64,000 nt of DNA from Allomyces arbusculus (GCA_027604705.1 JADHYV010000008.1:124001-188000); one strand, 5' to 3'; shown: positions 11,436 through 24,931, counted from the stretch's first letter. The notes: generated by a model not told the origin, from the sequence alone. Made by a program: numbers and translations.

Positions 11436-14110
11436 ATGGACCCGTCAGGCACGGGTTCCGCACAGCAGCCGCTCTCGCCCGTCACGGCCCTCGCCGCGCG
11501 CTGCGAGCACGCCGCTCTCGCATCCCCTGCTTCCGCCGACGCCGACACGCTTGCATCCACCGCAGTGTCTCCGCCACCATCTTCCTCGGCAAGCACACCG
11601 ACCCCCACGCTCGCCCCCGCCGCCGAGCCCGACGCGACCGTCCCGACCATGACGACGCCCGGAGCCACGTCCGCGACCATTGCCGAGCGGCGTCGGCGGC
11701 GCTCTTTGCGCGTCGCAGCGCGCACCGCCGCGAATATCGGTATTGGGACCCCACGCAGTCGCGGCGGGCGGCGCATGTCCACGAGCTCGATCGATTCGGC
11801 GGCCGGGATCGTTTCGCCCGCATCGACGCCGTCCGACTCGTTTTCGTTTGCGGTAACTACTTCCGCGGCCGAGGTGGCGGCGGTGGCAACACCGTCGTCG
11901 CCAGCTCTGGGCGTGACGAGCCCGGGGGTCACGAGTTTGGGAGTCGTGAGTCCTGGCCAGCTGCACGCGATGAGCGAGGATGACACGATGGGCGGTGACG
12001 AAGACGAGGACGACGAGCCCATGGATGTGGAGGTGGATCATGTCGCAGCGATGGTCATGAGCCGGCCCAGTACCGCACCGAGTTCGCAGCACGCGCCGCC
12101 ACCGCCAGCACCGCCCATGTCCGCTGTCCCTGCCGCTCCTTCCACAGCCGTCATCTCGCCGCGCCCATTCCTCACGTCGGCCGACGCGGCCGCGGGCCTT
12201 CTCCCTTCGCCGCGCGCCTACGTCCTCGCCGCGGCTGCCGCGGCCGCTGCCGCCGCTGCAGACTCGCCATCCACGCCGACCGGCGCCACGCACGACGCGC
12301 AGGTCCCCGCGATTCCGCCGGCCGCGGAGCCTCTGCACCTGTCGCAAGTTCTGTCGCGCCCCTCGACGGCGTCGACCCTCCCTGCCCCGCCACCAAGCGT
12401 CGCGACGCCGCTCCTCAGTCTGCAGGTCCTCTTCTCGCTTGCACACGCCGACATTGCCCCGACATCCACGCCCCCACCAGAACGGCCCGAATGCACGTGC
12501 GGCAACTGCGACAAGGACCGGAACCCAGCCGATGACCTGCCTTCACTCTCCCTCGCGGACCTGGTCGCCTCGCTCCCGCTCGCGTCCTCCACCCTTATCC
12601 CGACGCCCGACGCCGCCGCCATGACCTCACTCGGTGAATCCCTGCTCTACGGCGCGTCGCGGAACCGTCCGCGCGCGCTGGACCTATTCGTCCGTGCGGC
12701 CGACCTGGGCGATGCGAAAGCCATGGGGATCGTCGGGTTCATGCTCGAGTTTGGGCTTGGCGGTCACCCGCCGTCGTTTGAGCGATGCGAGCCGTACTAC
12801 CAGGCGGCAGCGGCGCGCGGGCACGCGCTGAGTATGACGCGGCTCGCGTTTTTGAAGAGGTATGGCCGCCCCGCGATTAAGATGGATAAGAATGAGGCGA
12901 ATTTGTGGGTGGTTCGGACGCGCGCGCTGGTATTGCCCGGAGCGCCAGTGTGGGCGTGTAATGCGCCGGCGAAGTGTGACGCGAGCCCGAGGATGAAGGA
13001 GGGAAGTGACCGGGAGACGGATCCACTGGCGTGGCTGTGGTGGGCGGCGACGACGTGCGGGTGCTCGGCGGCGCAGTATGCGTTGGGGACGTGTTACCAT
13101 GACGGCGTGGGGCTGAAGAGGGACCCAAAGGAGGCGGTCGTGTGGTATCGCAAGTCGGCGGGTACGCTGAAGTCGCTCGTTTTTCGTACGTGATGATTGG
13201 AAGATGCGCTCACACTTTGTGATTCCAAAACCGTAGAACAAGGCGAGCCGCGCGGCCAAGGCATTCTTGGCTTCTGCTACGGCGAAGCCTTTGGTGTCGA
13301 CCTCGACGCGCCGCTGGCCATCCGGTACTACCTGCAGGCGGCGATGCAGGGCGAAACCGTTGCCATGTACAACGTTGGTTTCTGCTATGAGGAGGGTACG
13401 GGCATGCACGAACCGAACCTCGAGCGCGCGTACATGTGGTACCGGCACGCGGCCGAGGCCGGGAACGCACTCGCCGCCAATTCGCTCGGGTTCATGTTCG
13501 AGGAAGGCCGCGGCGTCCCGCAGGACATGGAGCTGGCCGTGTTCTGGTACCGGTATGGCGCGAGTCTCGGGAACCCGTGGGCGCAGCACAACCTCGGGTG
13601 GATGTACGCCGAGGGGATTGGCGTGCCGCGGCAGTTGGATGAGGCGTTCAAGGTACGACCTCATTTTGCCAGGCTCGATTTCGCGTTACGAACACGAAAT
13701 ACTCACCACCTTCCACTCTCTCCACCCGACAGTGGCTCCTCGTCGCCGCGCAGCAGGACCACGCCGGCGCCATGTTCCGCGTCGGACAAGCCTACCAGCT
13801 CGGGCTCGGCGTGCGCGAGAACCCCACTGAAGCCGTTTTCTGGTACTCAAAGTCGGCCAAGTTGCGCAACCTCGAAGCGTGCTTGGCCATGGCGTGGTGC
13901 GCCGAGCACGGGTACGGGATCGCGCGCGACCCGGATGCCGCGCTCGAGTGGATGGATGCGGCGATTCGTGCGGGCGCAGCGGCAGATGACGATACGGTTT
14001 TGGAATTGGTCGTAGCCATGGCGTTGCGGCTGACCATGAGCAAGCAGGGCGCGCGCGTGCGCGCGTTGGTCGAGGCGGGGGTCGCGGGGCCGTGTCCGGC
14101 CGCGGAGTAG
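11436..14110 (+). CDS. Sel1-like repeat protein, intact family member
   Basis: About 839 residues from exons 11436-13161, 13237-13652 and 13733-14110, all with GTACG donors or phase-consistent joins. The first 380 residues are low-complexity Ser/Ala/Pro sequence. From about residue 400 there are Sel1-type repeats, e.g. GDAKAMGIVGFMLEFGLG, AAQYALGTCYHDGVGL...A.VWYRKSA, ILGFCYGEAFGV, AMYNVGFCYEEGTGM and AANSLGFMFEEGRGV. These are TPR-like helical pairs that usually act as scaffolds (HRD3, SKT5/CHS4 class). No membrane segment or signal peptide is seen. The third-repeat insert with CNAPAKCD and WLWWAATTCGCS is peculiar to this local family. Three decayed relatives occur in this window (14.7, 42.5 and 46.0 kb). 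The specific function is unknown. Confidence 0.85.
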
Positions 14111-14699
14111 TGGGATCTCGACGCGTGCAAGTCGGGGAGTGGTGTGGACGATGGTGTCGCGGGTGGGTGTGATTATTGTGCATAGTTCATGGTCGAACAG
14201 GTGATGTTGGTGTCTAAGACATGATCATTGAGCTTTAAATGCGATGTCGAGTGGGTTTGGGGTCAAGAAGATCGAAGATTGGGTAAGAAACTCGCTGTGC
14301 TGCACTCTCTCATGTCGAGTGATATTGACGCGCGCCGGAGGTCTACACGCTCACGGCACACGTCGTTCATGGCCAATAGTGAGCTTGAGCATGTCCGGTT
14401 CAGCTCTGATCGCGCTGTGATCAACGCACTCATCTCTTCAGCCATGGCCAAAATTCAAGTTGGCCCAGCACAAATCGTCGTTCTTGATTGCTTTGGTTCG
14501 GCGCGACAGCCTGTGTTGATTCGGTTGGTTTTGGACGGGGATTGTGTCGCGTTTTGGCCGTCAACGCGTGACCGCCGTGCAGCGGGTGAAGCCAATAGTG
14601 GCGGTCAGATTGAGAGTGTGAACAATCGAACGAGTGGAAACCGATTGTCAAAAAAATACAAACCGCGGCGCCATTCCCGGCCTTGACCGCACGTCGATA
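14111..14699. other. Intergenic between two convergent Sel1 copies
   Basis: These 589 bases lie between the stop of the intact Sel1-repeat gene and the stop of its broken paralogue on the other strand. A 152-codon open frame exists at 14228-14686 (+), but its sequence has no family pattern and I do not treat it as a gene. Confidence 0.45.
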
Positions 14700-15739
14700 C
14701 TACTCTTGGGCGCGCGTGTAATCGGGCGCGTTCATTCCAATGCCCTCCCTGTAGCAGCGACCTGCAATACCCATGGCCACGACATCACCTTGCATCGCCG
14801 CCTGCAAGTAGTACCGAAATGCGAGCGGGGCGTCGCGGTCCACGCCGAGCGCCTTGGTGTAACAGTTACCGAGCATGATCTCGCCGCACGGATCGCCTTG
14901 CTCTGGAAAACCAACGAGACGACAAAAACGCGAGCGTTTTATTTGCCAAAACGGTGGTGAGGATCGTGGGCGTACCGGCCGACATGCGAAACCACCTTGC
15001 GGCCTCGGCCAGGTCCTTCTCCACCCCAATCAGTCCCAGTGTAATAAATCGTCCCGATCACAATCTGAGCCGCCGAGCATTTGCGCACGTCCGGGGCCCA
15101 GCACAGCCACACGAATAGGCCCAGTTCACCATAGTCGTCGCGTCTCCAGTCAGTACCCCATGCCGAGGGCGCATTCCACACCCATTGCGGCGCGCCCGGC
15201 TGCATCAATTCGTGAACACGAGCGTCCCAGAAATCGGCTTCGTCGTAACTGCGTCGGATCCCTAATGGCACTTCGTACCGCTTGAGGTACGTGAGCCGCG
15301 CCATACTGAATGCGTGCCCGTGCAGAGCCGCGGCCTGGTAGTACAGCTCGCACTGCACAAACGACTGCGGGACCCCAAGCCCAAACTCGAACATGAACCC
15401 GACGAGGCCCGCGGCCTTGACATCGCCGAATTTGGCCGCACACAGGAAGAGCTTCAACGCGCGAACGCGGTCGGGTACGTCCACGAGTCCCAGACCGTAC
15501 AGGTGCGCCTCGCCGAGCGTCGTCATCGCGTCGGCGTGCATCGCCATGAACTTGGTGTGCATTGTCTGTAACGGCAAAGCCGCAGGCACGAGCTGCATCG
15601 GGTAGTTCGCATTCTCAGCGACCGTAGGCGGCGCGAGCGGCAGGAAGACTGGTGCACATTCGACGGCTCTAGTCAGCACAGGTGATGGGAAGCCCGAGAA
15701 GTGGGCGACAGTTGGCGGCGAGTGGCGGTAAGTGCCCAT
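14700..15739 (-). pseudogene. Truncated Sel1-repeat paralogue
   Basis: Relative of the gene at 11436-14110 on the opposite strand. The upstream part (ATG at 15739) aligns well: MTTLGEAHLYGLG, GDVKAAGLVGFMFEFGLGVPQSF, YYQAAALHGHAFSMARLTYLKRY, GAPQWVWNAPSAW. After AAQIVIGTIYYTG the frame slips by one base, at about 15035. The expected GVEKDLAEAARWFRMSA continues in the next frame, followed by a normal-looking intron. The second exon (EQGDPCGEIMLGNCYTKALG, FRYYLQAAMQGDVVAM) then stops after PDYTRAQE, where the intact copy goes on for about 260 residues. The long Ser/Ala N-terminal region is missing. Most likely a pseudogene; a short expressed remnant cannot be excluded. Confidence 0.75.
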
Positions 15740-16651
15740 GCTCGGCCGTGAGCGACTGCGGCACGCCGAAATAGGGTGGAGAATACATGATTCCAGCATA
15801 ATGTCTTGGTATACTGCGGCGGGGATCGTCGGCGTCGACGGGAAATCGGCCGCGAGAAGAAGAGGTGGAACGTTGAGACTTCGCTTTCGTGAGCAGCGAA
15901 GCGATCGACCTCGATTAGTGCCGCAACCCAAACTTTAAGATGCCGTCGATGCGCGTCAGCGCGTTGGATTGTCGGGGAGGAATACGGTCGCGCCGGGCAC
16001 CACGAGAGCGAGCAATGGTAAAAATGTCCTGGGCTGGTCGATGTTGAACCGTCGCTTCTGCGCAACCACGAGCACTTAATGGCGCGTTTTCGTCATTGAT
16101 AATTTGCAGTTTGTCGTTTCCACTCCTTGCCCGTCATGCGCGCCGTGTTCGTCGTGCGAGCGGTAGTCGCCGTGCGGGCGCTGCTCGGGTGCTCGAGGTC
16201 TTTCTCGCGCAACGAGCAGTGACATGGCCACTGCTGGCGTCCATCTCAAACAACGTCACCGCTTCGCAATCGTCAAAGTGCTCGTCAACAACATCTCGAT
16301 CTTCCTTGAGCTGAGTCCGCGGTCGCTTTGAGTTCAGGGACGGCGGCAACTTGCAGGACAGAATCCGGTGCCGGCGCTCAGTGCGATTTTGTTCGGCGAC
16401 GGGATTGCAGCAGGCCGGTCAGAGAGGTCGGAGGTCGACGAGAAGGAGAGCAAGAACAAGCAAGTCTGATCAAAGCCATGCGTTCCCTCAAGGCGTCGTG
16501 CCGCGGTGGGGTGGCTGTGAGCGATTCCACCGCACACATGCACTGCTCGACAGATGTGACGCCTGATCCCCCGCAACTGCCTTCGCTTGACCCACCGCAG
16601 GAGCGACCTCACCATCCTCGACTTCATCACGGGGACCAACGCCCGGCGGCC
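15740..16651. other. Intergenic, no gene seen
   Basis: Upstream DNA shared by the broken Sel1 copy (-) and the LRR scaffold gene (+). Short frames only; none shows a recognisable pattern. It should contain the promoter of the gene starting at 16652. Confidence 0.4.
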
Positions 16652-19600
16652 ATGGACCAGTCGGTCGCGAGCAACTACACGAGCGCCTCGGCCTTCACCG
16701 CGACCTGGGGCGCGCGCTCGACCGCGCGCGGCCACCCGCAGCAAGACGACACGGCCGTGCGCGGCCTCATCGACGGCATTGCTGACCTCGACATCCAATC
16801 TGTCCACGACATGCTCGGCGAGCACTACGAGCTCGACGACGACGACGACCGTCATGCTCAAGTTGGTGGTGGTGGCAGGGACGAGGATGACCGCTGGCAT
16901 GACCAGCAGCAGCAAGTGCGACAGCAACATCAATTCGAGCCGCCAAGTGCTCAAGTAGCGCCCGCGGCCGCTCCCGCAGCTCTGTCCTCGTCATCAAAGG
17001 CCGGGTCGGTGGACGGCGACTTCCGCGGCCGCTGGGACGAGCGCGTGGCCGCCGCCGACGCTGCCGGTTCCCATGGCCATCTGGGCTACGGCGCTGGCGC
17101 TCCGCACGACCATATGGACCCGGCCGACGACGAGATTGAGCACGTTATTGTCGAGCACGACCTGTCGTCGGGTCTCGACTTTTCGCACGACGCGCTGCAC
17201 GACGTTGTCGACCATGCCGACTCGTTCCACGACGAGTACATCCCCATTCAGTCGCCCCACCCCATCTCAGCCCTCCTCTGACGCTTTCCTGACGCTAGCC
17301 TCCCACCCGCCGACACTGCGCACTTGCCCGCGCCCGCAACCGCCGTGACCGCAGTCGCCGACCACGCCAAGCACGTGCTCTCGACGATCCACGAGGTCTC
17401 GCACGAGTCGCACGTATCGCACCTGCGGTACCTGCTCCCCGACACGCCCGCGCGGCACCGCACCGTGTCGCAGCACAGTGCCACGAGTGACCCGTGGGCT
17501 CCGGCGGTAGCGACGGGGGGATCCCGCGCGCCCGGCGTGTCACGCGACCCCGTTGACCACGACGTGCGGCTGCTCTACGAGGCGCTCGACGAAACGCTGT
17601 CCGCGCACAGCCGCGGTTCGCCGACACCCTCGGCACGCATGCCTGTCGATCCGCTGGCTCGCGCGCGCACCGCGTCGCCGTTGCTCCGCGTGCCCGGTGC
17701 GGCGGCGGCGGGTGGAGTCGCGCCGCCGCCGCGCCCGCGATCGGCATCCGTCGCGTCACCGCGGCTGGCTGCTGCTGCGGCGGCGTCGACGGCCCACCCG
17801 TCACCGGCCATGTCGGCGCTCTCCGCCGCGACGGTGCGTGGACCCCTGGACGCGTACTCGCGTGCGTCACCGTCACCACGACTCGGTGCACGGACAGCAA
17901 GTCCTGCGACTGCTGCCGCAAAGCCGCCGCCTGAATGGTCGCTCGCGGCGCGGCCCATTTCGGCGGGATCGCAACGGCAACAGGTCCAACCACCGCCACC
18001 CCCGCGTGAGCAGTCGCCGCCGGTAGTGCATCCGCGCGATCTCGGGAACCCGTTTGCGACGGCGTACCGGCCACAGAGGAGGAATTGGGACGACGACGAC
18101 GATGGAACGACGAGGTGCGCGTTGTTTGATTTGTGTGGTGGAGATGTGATTCCGACTGACTTTCTGAACCTGGTTGGATTCCTTAGTGGCGCTCCCGCCC
18201 CCACACTACCGCCACCCACCGCCGACTCGACTCTACCCACGACCTCCGCGCCGCCCTCGCGCGGTCTCTACACGACTCACCACCTCGCACCCATGTCCTC
18301 AACCGGCCGCGACCCGAGCCCCGTCTCGCCCGCGCCGCCCTCGCACCACGACCAGTTCCTCGACGCGATGCAGACGCCCCCACGGCGCCCGCTCGGTTCC
18401 GCCGCACTGCAAACCCCGCGGGGTGCCGTCCTGTCGGCAACCAAGGCGTCGATCCACGCCAAGTTGCTGCAGCAGACGCCCATGGCGCTCGATCAGGCGC
18501 TCGGCAGTCTCGAGGACTTGGCCGACGAAGATGTGTCGCCGATCGGGCGCACGGCGGGGTTGTTGGGCGCGGTGTCCGACTTGGAGGCATCGCTGAGCGA
18601 GTCGATGCAGTTCGATGACCACGAGCGTGCGCCGGCAAGGCCGCGGAGTCGGCACGATCTTGGATTTCACGGCGACCGACGGTATCAACATGACGAGGAA
18701 AGCGACGACGACGAGGACGAGAGAAACATGTTCAACAGACGCACGCGCCGGCGACCACGGTCGCGGCGCGCGACTGCGCCCGAGACCGCGTCACCGCGCG
18801 TACGTGCCGCGTCGCGACTCAGTGCTACCGCTGCGATGCCTCCACGCACGCCGTCCCCACCGTCGGTCCACCCGTCGCTGCTGCAAGCGATCGTCGCGTC
18901 CGGCGGAGTCGCTGGCCGACTGCACGAATGCGCGACACTCTGCATCACCGGCCGCGGTGTCGAATCGGTCGAAGGGCTCGCGTCCCTGACGCCGCACTTG
19001 CATGACCTGAGTCTCGCCGATAACGCACTCAACTACCTGACAGGAGTGCCGGCGACGGTGATGCACTTGGACGTTCGCAATAACCGGCTCACGACGCTGA
19101 CCTCGTTCCATCATTTGATGAATTTGCATACGCTAAACTTGGCGGGGAACTCGGTCGATGACTTGATTGGGCTCGCGGGGCTCAAGCATCTATGTGTGCT
19201 GGTCGCGGATAATAACGGGATCACGTCGTGGGCCGCCGTCCCGGCACTCGACAGTCTCCAGGACCTGTCACTGCGCGCGAATAAGCTGACCGAGGTCGGT
19301 GGCGCGCTGGCGGTCCGGTTGCCACGACTGCGCAAGTTGGACGTGGCGCATAACGAGATTGCTACCGTGCGCGCGATCCACGAATGCATGCCGGCACTCG
19401 TCGAGCTGGACCTCGAGGCGAACGCGCTCATGGGCGACTGGCCCGCCGATGTCACGCACGCGACGCTCGAATCGCTCGTCTTGACCGATAATTTGCTCAC
19501 GACGTTCACGTCCCGCGGCCTCCCCGCACTCCGCCGGATTGTCTTACGCGGCAACGAAATGGACCGGCTCGAGCTCGACAACCTCGACTCGGTCGTGCAC

Positions 19601-21385
19601 ATTGACCTCGCGCACCAGGCCAACCTCGCATCCGATCGGCGCCGACACACGGCGCCCGACGCGTCGGTCGTCGACTACTCGCAGCTGGCCGCCGCCGTGC
19701 GTCTCGACCTGGCCGGCAACTACTTGCAGGCGCTCGACGCGCACGCGCGGCTGTACCAGCTGGTGCACCTGACGCTTGCACGGTGCGGACTGCGCGCGCT
19801 CCCCGCGCAATGGGCGCGGTATGTGCCCTCCCTGCGCGTGCTGGACCTGGCGCAGAACTGTTTACGGGACGTGACGCCGCTGTGCAAGTTGCGGTACCTC
19901 CGCGTGCTCGCCCTCCGCGGGAACGACGTTGACGACGTTGCGCACCTCGCGCAGTACCTGGGCCACTTTCGCTCTCTGCAAGTGTTGGACCTGAGGCAGA
20001 ATCCCGTCACGGCGCTATTTTACCCGACTTTGCACAATGACGACGAGGACGGGGAATCGGCGGACGCGTTGGCGCGGGACGTGGGTGCGCGGGAGACGCC
20101 CTGGATCGCAGCGGACGACCGGTACCAGCGGTCGATGAACGACTCGACACACGTGCGCCGGTCGTGTTACCGGACCACCGTCGTCTACCACCTGCGCAGG
20201 TCGCTAAAAGTGCTCGACCGCGTGCCCGTGCCTGACGCGGACCGCGCCGGGATCGAGACGACCTACCGGAGGATGGAGAAGACGATTGCGACCGTCTTGG
20301 CGCGCGCGCCGTCGCGCACCTCGATCGTGCCGTCAAACTCGGCGCCGACGCTCGCGACGACGACGACGACCACGACGACGGGACCGAGCACGCCGATGCC
20401 CCCGGCGCCGCCGACGGTCGCCACTGTCACGCCATCGGTGGTGGGCCGAGGTGGTGCGGTCGCGGGGGAGTCCCCGGCGTCGATGCCGTGGTTCGACGAT
20501 GTGACCTCCGAGACGGCCATCTATAATGAGGTGCGGCTACTGCTCACGTCTCCAGGGACAGCGCAGGGCACGTCCCCCGCCTACTCGTGGCGGTCGCGCG
20601 CCACGGCGACGGCGGTCGGGGTGCGGCGCGCCGAGATGGTCGCGGCGCCGTCGCCGCTTGCGCAACGTAGTGCCGCTGCAGCTGCGGCAGGAGCAGTTCC
20701 AGTAACAACAGCCCCGGCGCCGTCTTCGGCTCCAGCGCCGGCTCTTGCCACGGCGACTTCTGGTGCGCGGGAAGATACCGCGCGTGGCGAGATGTACGCC
20801 AAGCGCAGCGAGATCAGCGCCAAGTATGCCGAGACCAGTGCCAAGCGTCCCGAGGCTTCACCCGAGCCGCCACAGCGCGCGCTGAATGCGAGCACGCGCG
20901 ACGACCGTGTGCCAGGGCCGCTGTTCGCGGCATCGTCGTCCTCGTCTGCCGCCGCTGCCGCCCCGCCGCCCGAGCCACCACGTGGGATCGACACGGCGAC
21001 GCGCACCAACCGCGCGCCCGGACAGCGGTTCTCGGCATCTTCCTCGACAGCACCGTTGCCGCCACCGCCACCTCCGGCGGATCGCGTGCGGGACCCTCCG
21101 GCGGAACCGCAGCAGCGGGGCAGCAGTCGTGCCCGGCTTCTCAGTTACACGACGGCAGCTCGCGATGCGCAGATGAGCGACGACGATGACGACCCAGTGG
21201 CCGCGCGACTCGTCGCGCCGGCGCCGCCCGAGAGCCGGCGCGCGACGTTCGATCGGATCGGGGGCGCGTCGCTCAACTGGGGGGTCGGCGACGTGACGGG
21301 CCTGGCGGGTGGGGGCGCGGGGTTTGGCGCGTCGGTGCAGTACTCGGTCGGGGACGCGAGCGACGTGGTGGTGCTCGACGAGTAG
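16652..21385 (+). CDS. Nud1/Cdc11/centriolin-like LRR scaffold protein
   Basis: About 1556 residues from exons 16652-17235 and 17299-21385 (join ...SFHD|DLPPADTAH). The N-terminal 700 residues are disordered and Ser/Pro-rich, with a LDIQSVHDMLGEHYELDDDDD segment. Residues about 735-1095 carry leucine-rich repeats of the SDS22-like/Nud1 type (LHDLSLADNALNYLTG, VMHLDVRNNRLTTL, LHTLNLAGNSVDDLIG, LRVLALRGNDVDDVAHL). A cap follows with SCYRTTVVYHLRRSLKVLD, matching the Cdc11/Nud1 'YR..ii...L..LDG' end. In yeasts this protein anchors the mitotic-exit or septation network at the spindle pole body; centriolin is the centrosomal animal relative. In a flagellate it would be expected at the basal body. 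The stretch 18133-18186 could be a small in-frame intron. The tail is disordered and Ala/Ser/Pro-rich. Confidence 0.75.
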
Positions 21386-21694
21386 GCCGGGTCGATTCTG
21401 GAGAGCATAATGAAATGGAGTATTTATTGGGGAGTCCTTGCCGGTTCGTTCGCGGTGCGTTGTTGCCGTCTGCTTGGTGGGCGGGCAACTTGGGCCGGCG
21501 TTCGCAGCCAGCGGAGCCGGAGCCGAGCGGGGTGCTGCGCCACATTGGCTCCGCGCGGCGAGGGCGGCGCGCCTTCTTCTCTCGGCTCGGTGCTCTCCCC
21601 TGCGGCCGCGACCGACTGACCGACTGCCATCGCCCACGCGCGCAAGGCGACACCACGAGCACCTGCACCTGCAACCGGCGCGCGCGGCGAGCCC

Positions 21695-24455
21695 ATGGTC
21701 GACGCGACGACGACGAAAGCGCCCGCCCCGACCACGACCTGCGCGCCGACGCTGTGAGCCGCGCACGCGCTGCCTGGCCCCCCGCACCTCCCCCACCCAA
21801 CCGCCGGCGCGCGCGACATCCGCGCGTGCTCCCCCGTTTGCCGCGGTGCACCCTCTGCGGTCGGCGCTTTCGCGCACCTGGTCGACCGTCTCGGCGGCCG
21901 CGCGGAAACGCCGTGTCTCGGCCGCGACCAGCGGCGAGCGCTCTGGCTCGGCACTGAGCGACGCCAGCACCACCGACGCCAACACCCGCACTTCAGACGC
22001 GGCGGCGGACCAGACGGCCTCGCCTGAGGCCGTGCCCGTTGCCAGCACGACGAGGTCCCTCGGCGACATGGGCGCGACGGCCACGGCAAGCCAGCAGCAG
22101 GGCCAAGCGTTGCACACGCAAGCGTCGATGAGCGGCCATCATGGCGGCCAAGGCGGGCTGACGACCCATGGAAGCCTCGGCCACGCGTCGAGCCTGAACC
22201 ACCACGCAAGCCAAGGCCAGCAGCACCAAGGCCCGCAGCAGCAGCAGCCCGTCACCATGGACCTGCTCACCTACCCGACGCGCGACCTGGTCCGCATCAT
22301 GGCCGCGCTCCTGCACGATATCGCCAGCGCCAACGACGCCGTCCCCGTCGCCTCGAACCTCGGCGTGTCGCGCTTCCACGCGCGCGCGATCCCGCCCATC
22401 ACCATCCACTCTTACCTCGCGCGCATTCTCAAGTACGCGCCGGCGCCCAATGCCGTGTTCGTGGCGGTGCTCGTCTACCTCGACCGCATGGCGCGCGCGA
22501 GACTGCCGTTTATCGTGTGCTCGGCCAACGTGCACCGCCTGTTGATCACCGCCGTCATGGTCGCGACCAAGTTCTTCTCGGACGTCTTCTACACGAATCC
22601 GCACTACGCCAAGGTTGGGGGGTTGCCGACCAACGAACTCAACCAGCTCGAGCTCGAGTTCCTGTTCATGAACGAGTTCAACCTGGCCATCTCGCCCGAC
22701 GAGTTTCAGCACTATGCCGATCGCCTGCTCGCGCACTCGTTGGGGGCCCTGCCGCCGCCCGCGTCGCCCTCAGCATCGGCATCGGCAACGGCAGATGGCT
22801 CGCCCAAGGATCACCGCTGCGACGCGCCGGGCCCAGGTGACGCAACGTGCTCCAACGACGCCGCCCCTTCGACGACGACCGCTGCTGCTGCGAGCACTGC
22901 GCCGCCGCCCGAAGTGCACGTCCGCCCACCCTCGCCCGCGTCGACGCCGTCCGCACCCGGGGCCACTGCCAACGCGAACCACAATGTCCCCGTGGCGGTC
23001 CTCGACGCGCTGAACCTGCATTCGGCGCCGACCTCCCCTGCGCGGCCCTCGGCAGGTACCTCGGCCTCGTCCGCGGCCCCTACCCCGACCGCACCCAACA
23101 TGCTCGCGACCACCATGGCCTCACCAATCTCCCCGGCGCCGCCAGCGCACCACAATGCCGGCACCCCTACGGCCCCAACGCCCGCGCGCGCGCTAACGAT
23201 GCCCCCCGTCTACCCGCCGTGGACGGCGCCCGGCGCGCCGCCGCCACCACCGCTACCGGCGATCCCGGTCCCGGCGGCACCGCTGGCGCGGAACGCCACA
23301 ACCCAATCGGACCCTGGGTCGTTGCGGCACCGGCACCGCATGTCGCGCCCGCCGACCCCCGCGAAACCGTTGCCGCCACAGCCGTTGCCGCAGCTTGCGC
23401 CGTTCATGGGCCACGGCGCGGGTCCGTTCCCGGTCATGTACCCTCCCTACCCGCCGAGTAGTAGCGGGCCGCACGGTCAAGGGCACGTCTACCCGCCGCC
23501 ATCCTCTGCGTACCCCCCTCAGCAGCAGGGTGGGTACCCGCCGACGTTGGCGGCGACGATGCACCACGGTCCTCCGGCGAACGGGGTCCTCGGCGTTCGC
23601 CCGGCACCCGCCGTCCCGGAGCGTAACCCGTCGACGCTCGTGATTGCGCCGCGCACGCCCTCGCCCAGCACCGCAGCCGCGGCGGCAGGGTTGTGGCGCG
23701 CGGTCGTCGACCCGCTGCACGCGGGCGCCGCGTTGGCGCACCACGAAATGGTCGTCGCCAGCCCAATCGACTCGCCCGACAGTCTCGCGGTCCCGACGAC
23801 CGCAGCCGCCGTGGCCACGATGCCGCGCGTCGGGAACGGGCGGCAGACGCCCGGCCTGTCCGTCCGGTGCCAGGCGCCGCTCCCGCCGGTCCCACCAACG
23901 ACCACCATGTCCCCCGGCGGGTCGTCGCTCGCGTTCGTCGCGTCCCCCGGCGACTCGCCGCTGCCCGCGTCGTCCCCCGGCGCGCGCACGTCGCTGTACC
24001 CCCCGCCGCCGTTGGGCACGCCGCGCACGTCGTCCCCCGTCGCTGCCTGCGACACGTCCTCGATGTACCCTCCCCGCGTCGCGTCGCACGTGGCGTCCGT
24101 GCAACATCCCGCGGGAACGACGCACCCGCCGCCACCCTTGCCGCCGCGGCCCGCGACGATTCTCGTGACCCCGCCCGCACAGGCGTCCCCCACGCCGGCG
24201 CCGCCGCCGCCGTCGGCCTACCATTTCCAGTTCCTGCGCACGCCGTTCCGCACGAATTCCACGGGGTCGGTCGCGAGTAGTAGTGGAGCTGGGTCCGGGA
24301 GTGGTGGAAGTGGGAGCGGTGGGAACGGACGGTTGCTCGGGAGCGTTCTGCAGGCAGTCACGGGCCGCGCGCGCACTTCGAGCGCGAGTACCACGGAGGG
24401 AGCGGAGAGGGCGGCGGTGCGCAAGTCGTCGCCCTTGGCCGACGCGGTCATGTAG
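21695..24455 (+). CDS. PHO80/PCL-type cyclin with long disordered tail
   Basis: Cyclin of the Pho80/Pcl class, which activates a Pho85-type CDK. The core is plain: DLVRIMAALLHDIASANDA, FHARAIPPITIHSYLARILKYA, VLVYLDRMARARLPFIVCSANVHRLLITAVMVATKFFSD and NELNQLELEFLFMNEFNLAISPDEFQHYADRL. The sequence to the stop at 24455 is Pro/Ala/Ser-rich and disordered, over 550 residues long; Pcl proteins are usually far shorter. Start choice: I favour MVDATTTKAPAP at 21695, spliced by a GTGAG donor at 21757 to an acceptor ending near 21937 (join TL|GERSGSALSD). The alternative is the in-frame ATG at 22068 with no intron. A Gln/His-rich stretch precedes the cyclin fold. Confidence 0.82.
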
Positions 24456-24458
24456 GGC

Positions 24459-24472
24459 GGGGGGGGGGGGGG
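24459..24472 (+). repeat. Poly-G run, 14 bases
   Basis: Uninterrupted G run four bases after the cyclin stop codon, so on its transcript it would lie in the 3' untranslated region. Confidence 0.9.
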
Positions 24473-24931
24473 TGTCCTCGCTGCATGGGAGTGGCGCCGT
24501 TTGGGAAAAGCGAATGTGGAAAGCCCGCCCGTTTGCCTTGCTTGCCTTGCCTTGCCTTGCTGCCTTGCACACTCGTTTCGTTTTTTGCTCGCTTGTCGTC
24601 CGTTGTCTTCATCTTCCCGGGGTGGCCGTTTTTTGGTTCGGTTCGGTTCACGTTTTGTTCTGATGTCGATTTGATTTTTGTTTTGTTCCTGTCGGTTGGA
24701 CCACGCGCGTGCAAATCCCCCCAATGCCTCCAATAGAACGCTGGAAACATGACGCGACACGGTGGAGAAGGATGAGAAATTCGGAAACCGGGGCTTGCGA
24801 CATGGAGGAGCATGCTGGGCTCGCGAGGAGGCCGGGACCCGTGCGCACACGCACATACATGGTGGTGAACGATGAGAATAACCAGCCCGGTGTATTGAAT
24901 TGGTGTATGGATATGTCAATCACTGCTTGAA

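Noticed and set aside
14228-14686. 152-codon frame between the convergent Sel1 copies
   Set aside because: No family resemblance or codon pattern, and no supporting context.
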